From Bacteroides sp. (GTDB lineage Bacteria; Bacteroidota; Bacteroidia; Bacteroidales; Bacteroidaceae), in assembly GCA_030151845.1 (NCBI GenBank), contig JASLCM010000115.1, positions 1 through 9,073 of the forward strand: 9,073 bases of DNA, read 5' to 3'. Within the stretch, counting starts at the first letter, position 1. Every line of letters begins with the position of its first letter. The notes under the pieces are model-generated. The model was not told the DNA's origin. It did no database searches and saw only the letters and a program-made list of their open reading frames with translations. Shown here piece by piece: positions 6,229-9,073 of this stretch. The translations under genes were made by a program, and so were the position numbers.

Positions 6229-7437
6229 CTAACTAAACATTGTTATGACGCGATGAATCCCATCAATTAGTTTGTCTATATCTTCTTTTGTATTATAAAT
6301 TCCTATAGAGGCTCTCACTGTACCTTCTATTCCCAATCGATGCATCAGTGGTTGAGCACAGTGGTGGCCTGTCCGAACTGCAATGCCGAGATGGTCTAAG
6401 ATTGTACCCATATCAAAATGATGAATTCCATTTACTAAAAAGGAGAGCACAGAGCTTTTCGCTTTAGCTGTTCCATAAATATGTAAGTTTGGAATCTCCT
6501 GTAGTCGTTCTGTAGCATATTTTGTTAATTCATCTTCATGTCTTGCTACTTCATCCATTCCAATGCCTAACAAATACTCTAATGCAACTGCTAAGGCTGT
6601 AGTACCAACATAATCTGGTGTCCCTGCTTCAAATTTATAAGGTAGTTCATTAAAGGTTGTTCCTTTAAAGCTTACTTGCTGTATCATCTCACCACCCCCT
6701 TGATAGGGAGGAAGTTCATTCAGCCACTTTTCTTTACCATAAAGAACGCCAACCCCAGTTGGACCATACACTTTATGACCAGAGAATACATAAAAGTCGA
6801 CATCCAACTCTTGCACATCAACCTTCATGTGTGGAACAGCTTGTGCGCCATCTAGCATAACTGGAACGTTCTGCTCGTGCGCAATACGGATAATCTCCTG
6901 AACAGGGTTAATGGTACCTAACACATTAGATACATGTGCTAAGCTTACCAGCTTTGTCTTAGGTGAGAAGAGTGATTGGTATTTCTCCATTATTAACTCT
7001 CCTGCATCATTGATAGGTACTACCTGCACCTTGATTCCTTGACTCTCTAATAGCTGCCAGGGAACAATGTTGCTATGATGCTCCATCTCTGAGACAATAA
7101 CCTCATCACCAGGCTTCATAAATCGCCTGGCGAAAGTGCTAGCCACTAAGTTTATAGATTCTGTGGTTCCTCTGGTGAAAAGAACCTCTTTACTGAATTC
7201 TGCATTAATAAACTTTTGAACCACCTTTCTTGAGTGCTCATGCAACTCTGTAGATTGCTGAGACAAGTAGTGTACTCCTCTATGAACATTTGCATTGGTC
7301 TTATAGTAGCTATCTACTATACTTTGAACAACACATGCAGGTTTTTGAGTAGTTGCACCATTGTCTAAGTAAACAAGTGGCTTGTTGTGAACCAAACGAC
7401 TAAGTATAGGAAAGTCAGCCCTAATCTTTTCATTCAT
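6229..7437 (-). CDS. sufS: Cysteine desulfurase SufS (class II, PLP-dependent)
   Basis: SufS is a cytoplasmic enzyme that takes sulfur from L-cysteine, releasing alanine, and passes the persulfide to the Suf scaffold for Fe-S cluster assembly. The 402 residues are close to E. coli SufS (406). Features in order are DNGATTQKP (25-33), TRGTTESIN (88-96), EHHSNIVPW with the PLP-stacking His (119-127), DGAQAVPH with D196, Schiff-base K222 in FSGHKVYGPTGVG, active-site C360 in RTGHHCAQPLM, and R375 in TVRASIG, which binds the substrate carboxylate. K222, C360 and R375 are each four residues before E. coli K226, C364 and R379. The ATG at 7437 lies 12 nt after the sufD stop, so the two genes are cotranscribed. 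It is the last gene of the operon. No sufE or sufU follows, so the sulfur-transfer partner must be encoded elsewhere. Confidence 0.97.
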   Translation of the reverse strand: MNEKIRADFPILSRLVHNKPLVYLDNGATTQKPACVVQSIVDSYYKTNANVHRGVHYLSQQSTELHEHSRKVVQKFINAEFSKEVLFTRGTTESINLVASTFARRFMKPGDEVIVSEMEHHSNIVPWQLLESQGIKVQVVPINDAGELIMEKYQSLFSPKTKLVSLAHVSNVLGTINPVQEIIRIAHEQNVPVMLDGAQAVPHMKVDVQELDVDFYVFSGHKVYGPTGVGVLYGKEKWLNELPPYQGGGEMIQQVSFKGTTFNELPYKFEAGTPDYVGTTALAVALEYLLGIGMDEVARHEDELTKYATERLQEIPNLHIYGTAKAKSSVLSFLVNGIHHFDMGTILDHLGIAVRTGHHCAQPLMHRLGIEGTVRASIGIYNTKEDIDKLIDGIHRVITMFS

Positions 7438-7449
7438 AGCTCATTTCTC

Positions 7450-8793
7450 TTAACGACATTTAGCACAGCCTGTACACTTACTTAACTCTCCACGAAATCT
7501 TTTCTCAACTAAAGTATGTAATCTCTCCTTCAGTGGCTCTATCCGAATCGTATCAATAACTTCATTCACAAAGGCAAACATCAAAAGAAGTTTCGCTTCA
7601 TGTGCTGCTATTCCTCGAGTTCTCATATAGAATAAGGCCTCTTCATCCAACTGACCTACTGTTGCACCATGACTACAACGTACATCATCTGCATAGATTT
7701 CTAACTGCGGACGTGTATACATTCTTGCATCGGGTGTTAAACATAAGTTTCTATTTGTTTGCTCAGATAGTGTATGTTGTGCATCTGGTCTAACAAGTAC
7801 CAAACCTGTAAAGACTCCTACTGCGTGATCATCCAATACATATTTAAACAGTTCATTGCTTTGGCAGTGAGGAACTTTATGGTCAATGATAGAGCTGTTA
7901 TCTACATGTTGCTGCTTATCTAATATAGCCATTCCATTCACATGTGCTTCGGCACCCTCTCCAACAAGGGCTGTTTCTGTATGTGTTCTTGAAACTCCAT
8001 TATAAAGTGTCAGATTATTCACAAGTACGTTACTATCTCTCTCCTGGCGGACATAGTTGTTCTGGAATTTTACTGTTTGGTTATGTGTTCCCTCTAATTC
8101 ATAAAGATCAAAGTGGGTGTTGGCAGCAGCAAAAATCTCAGTAACTTGAGTTGTTAAAAAATTAACCTGGTCTACTGCATGGTTGCATACTAAGAATTTT
8201 GCTTGTGCTCCCTCTTCCAATACGATGAGAATTCTTCGGTTAGCCATTAAGTCAACATCTGCTCTCAATATATTTATCAATTGAATGGGTTGTTCTACTA
8301 CTACATTCTTTGGAACATAGAAAAACACACCATCTTGAGCAAACATCGTATTAAAAGCAGTTACTCCATCTGTTTCACTTTTAGCTAGCTTTCCATAATA
8401 CTGACTAACTAATTCTGGGTACTTTTCACCTGCTTCCTTTAAGCCACACAGGATGACTCCCTCGGGAAGAGAGGATAACCCCTCTACTTTATCATAAAAG
8501 GCATCATTTACAAGAAAGGCTAAAACAGTATCTAAATCTGGTACATCACATTTAAAAACCTCTTGAGGATTTGCGGGAATTGATAGTCTGTTTAAATTTA
8601 AACCATAATTTGGTTCAAAGTATTTTGCTACATCTGTGTATTTATACCTCTCATCTTTTCTTGTAGGTAGCCCAATCTTTTTGAAGCTGGAGAAAGCTGC
8701 TGAACGAAGTGCATTCAAAGGAGCTGCACTATGTTTGTTCAGCATATCCAAAGCCTCACTATATAATTCTATATATTGTTTTTCTACCTTCAT
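7450..8793 (-). CDS. sufD: Fe-S cluster assembly scaffold subunit SufD
   Basis: SufD pairs with SufB and a SufC dimer to form the SufBC2D scaffold on which Fe-S clusters are built. With the start at 8793 (MKVEKQYIELYSEAL) the protein has 447 residues. The N-terminal helical region contains TRKDERYKYTD (44-54), and the beta-helix core follows. The SufB-interface residues C373 and H375 in RCSHGATVGQLDE match E. coli C358 and H360. The C-terminal helical part, LLLMFAFVNEVIDTI (402-416), is the SufC-binding region. The protein ends in KCTGCAKCR, a CxxCxxC motif that E. coli SufD lacks. An in-frame ATG at 8823 would add ten residues, but it lies inside sufC. The ATG at 8793 follows the sufC stop by 2 nt and has an AGGAAG ribosome-binding sequence 7 nt before it. 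sufS follows after 12 nt. Confidence 0.95.
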   Translation of the reverse strand: MKVEKQYIELYSEALDMLNKHSAAPLNALRSAAFSSFKKIGLPTRKDERYKYTDVAKYFEPNYGLNLNRLSIPANPQEVFKCDVPDLDTVLAFLVNDAFYDKVEGLSSLPEGVILCGLKEAGEKYPELVSQYYGKLAKSETDGVTAFNTMFAQDGVFFYVPKNVVVEQPIQLINILRADVDLMANRRILIVLEEGAQAKFLVCNHAVDQVNFLTTQVTEIFAAANTHFDLYELEGTHNQTVKFQNNYVRQERDSNVLVNNLTLYNGVSRTHTETALVGEGAEAHVNGMAILDKQQHVDNSSIIDHKVPHCQSNELFKYVLDDHAVGVFTGLVLVRPDAQHTLSEQTNRNLCLTPDARMYTRPQLEIYADDVRCSHGATVGQLDEEALFYMRTRGIAAHEAKLLLMFAFVNEVIDTIRIEPLKERLHTLVEKRFRGELSKCTGCAKCR

Positions 8794-8795
8794 GG

Positions 8796-9073
8796 TTACT
8801 CTTCCTTTTCTTTCTTTATCCAATCGTATCCTCTCTCTTCCAATTCTAAAGCTAGCTCGGGACCAGCTGTTTTCACAATTTGTCCTTCATACAATACATG
8901 AACAACGTCTGGCTTTATATAATCAAGGAGTCTTTGATAGTGTGTAATAACAATAGCACTACGCTCTGGACTTCTCAGTTTGTTTACACCATTGGCAACT
9001 ACACGCAAAGCATCAATATCAAGTCCTGAGTCGGTCTCATCTAAAATACTAAGAGTGGGCTCTAGCATAGCCA
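8796..9073 (-). CDS. sufC: Fe-S assembly ATPase SufC, 5'-truncated by window edge
   Basis: SufC is a soluble ABC-type ATPase that drives conformational change in the SufBC2D scaffold. Only the C-terminal 91 or so residues of about 250 are in the window. The ATG at 9068 is internal: the codons before it stay open to the edge, and AMLEPTLSILDETDSGLDID is the Walker B segment with catalytic Glu (LDETDSGLD), here with the SufC-typical TDSGLDID D-loop. The switch histidine is in AIVITHYQRLLDYI, and VHVLYEGQIVKTAG is the strand-turn that closes the ATPase fold. The Walker A and signature motifs lie beyond the right edge. Its stop (8796-8798) is 2 nt from the sufD ATG. By usual Bacteroidetes order sufB should lie just upstream, outside the window. 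Confidence 0.96.
   Translation of the reverse strand, partial: AMLEPTLSILDETDSGLDIDALRVVANGVNKLRSPERSAIVITHYQRLLDYIKPDVVHVLYEGQIVKTAGPELALELEERGYDWIKKEKEE
8799..8806 (-). promoter_or_regulatory. Ribosome-binding site of sufD
   Basis: The minus strand reads AGGAAGAG within the last codons of sufC, and AGGAAG ends 7 nt before the ATG at 8793. Clear Shine-Dalgarno sequences are uncommon in Bacteroidetes. This one, together with the 2-nt gap to the sufC stop, favours 8793 over 8823 as the sufD start and suggests translational coupling. Confidence 0.45.

Noticed and set aside
7602..8947. Three plus-strand open frames (7602-7793, 7944-8144, 8636-8947) opposite sufD and sufC
   Set aside because: All are antisense to the conserved suf genes and lack any recognisable domain.
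1..9073. Mobile element, defence system, CRISPR array or biosynthetic cluster
   Set aside because: All genes are conserved housekeeping types, without transposase or integrase genes or spaced repeats.

Overview
The window looks like a chromosomal segment from a low-GC member of the Bacteroidetes, most likely the order Bacteroidales. Three things point there: RecO, the DUF3109 protein and SufD closely resemble Bacteroides/Porphyromonas family members as I remember them; promoter -7 boxes of the TAnnTTTG type lie upstream of gpmI and rnhB; and Shine-Dalgarno sequences are mostly absent. The genus cannot be fixed from this sequence alone.

Layout. At the left edge, the 3' part of recO reads rightwards (+), and its 5' end is cut off by the window. 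Everything else reads leftwards (-). In transcription order from the right edge the genes are sufC (partial), sufD and sufS, a tight iron-sulfur assembly operon that ends at a terminator near 6150; then hppA, a membrane pyrophosphatase with its own terminator near 3670; then rnhB (RNase HII); then gpmI (cofactor-independent phosphoglycerate mutase); and last a DUF3109 cysteine-rich protein. recO and the DUF3109 gene converge on a shared hairpin at 653-691. The one long gene-free stretch, 5908-6228, holds the suf terminator, the hppA leader and an unexplained palindromic hairpin.

Functionally this is core physiology: DNA repair (recO, rnhB), glycolysis (gpmI), energy conservation from pyrophosphate (hppA) and Fe-S cluster assembly (sufCDS). 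Apart from the suf operon, the genes look like neighbours rather than one pathway. I found no mobile element, CRISPR array, RNA gene or new multi-gene system. The points most worth checking are the ion-specificity residues of HppA (they fit a dual Na+/H+ pump), the palindrome upstream of hppA, a near-perfect direct repeat flanking the gpmI promoter box, and the cysteine motifs of DUF3109 and of the SufD C-terminus. Three naive gene starts should be corrected: recO has no start in the window, DUF3109 starts at 1310, and sufD starts at 8793.
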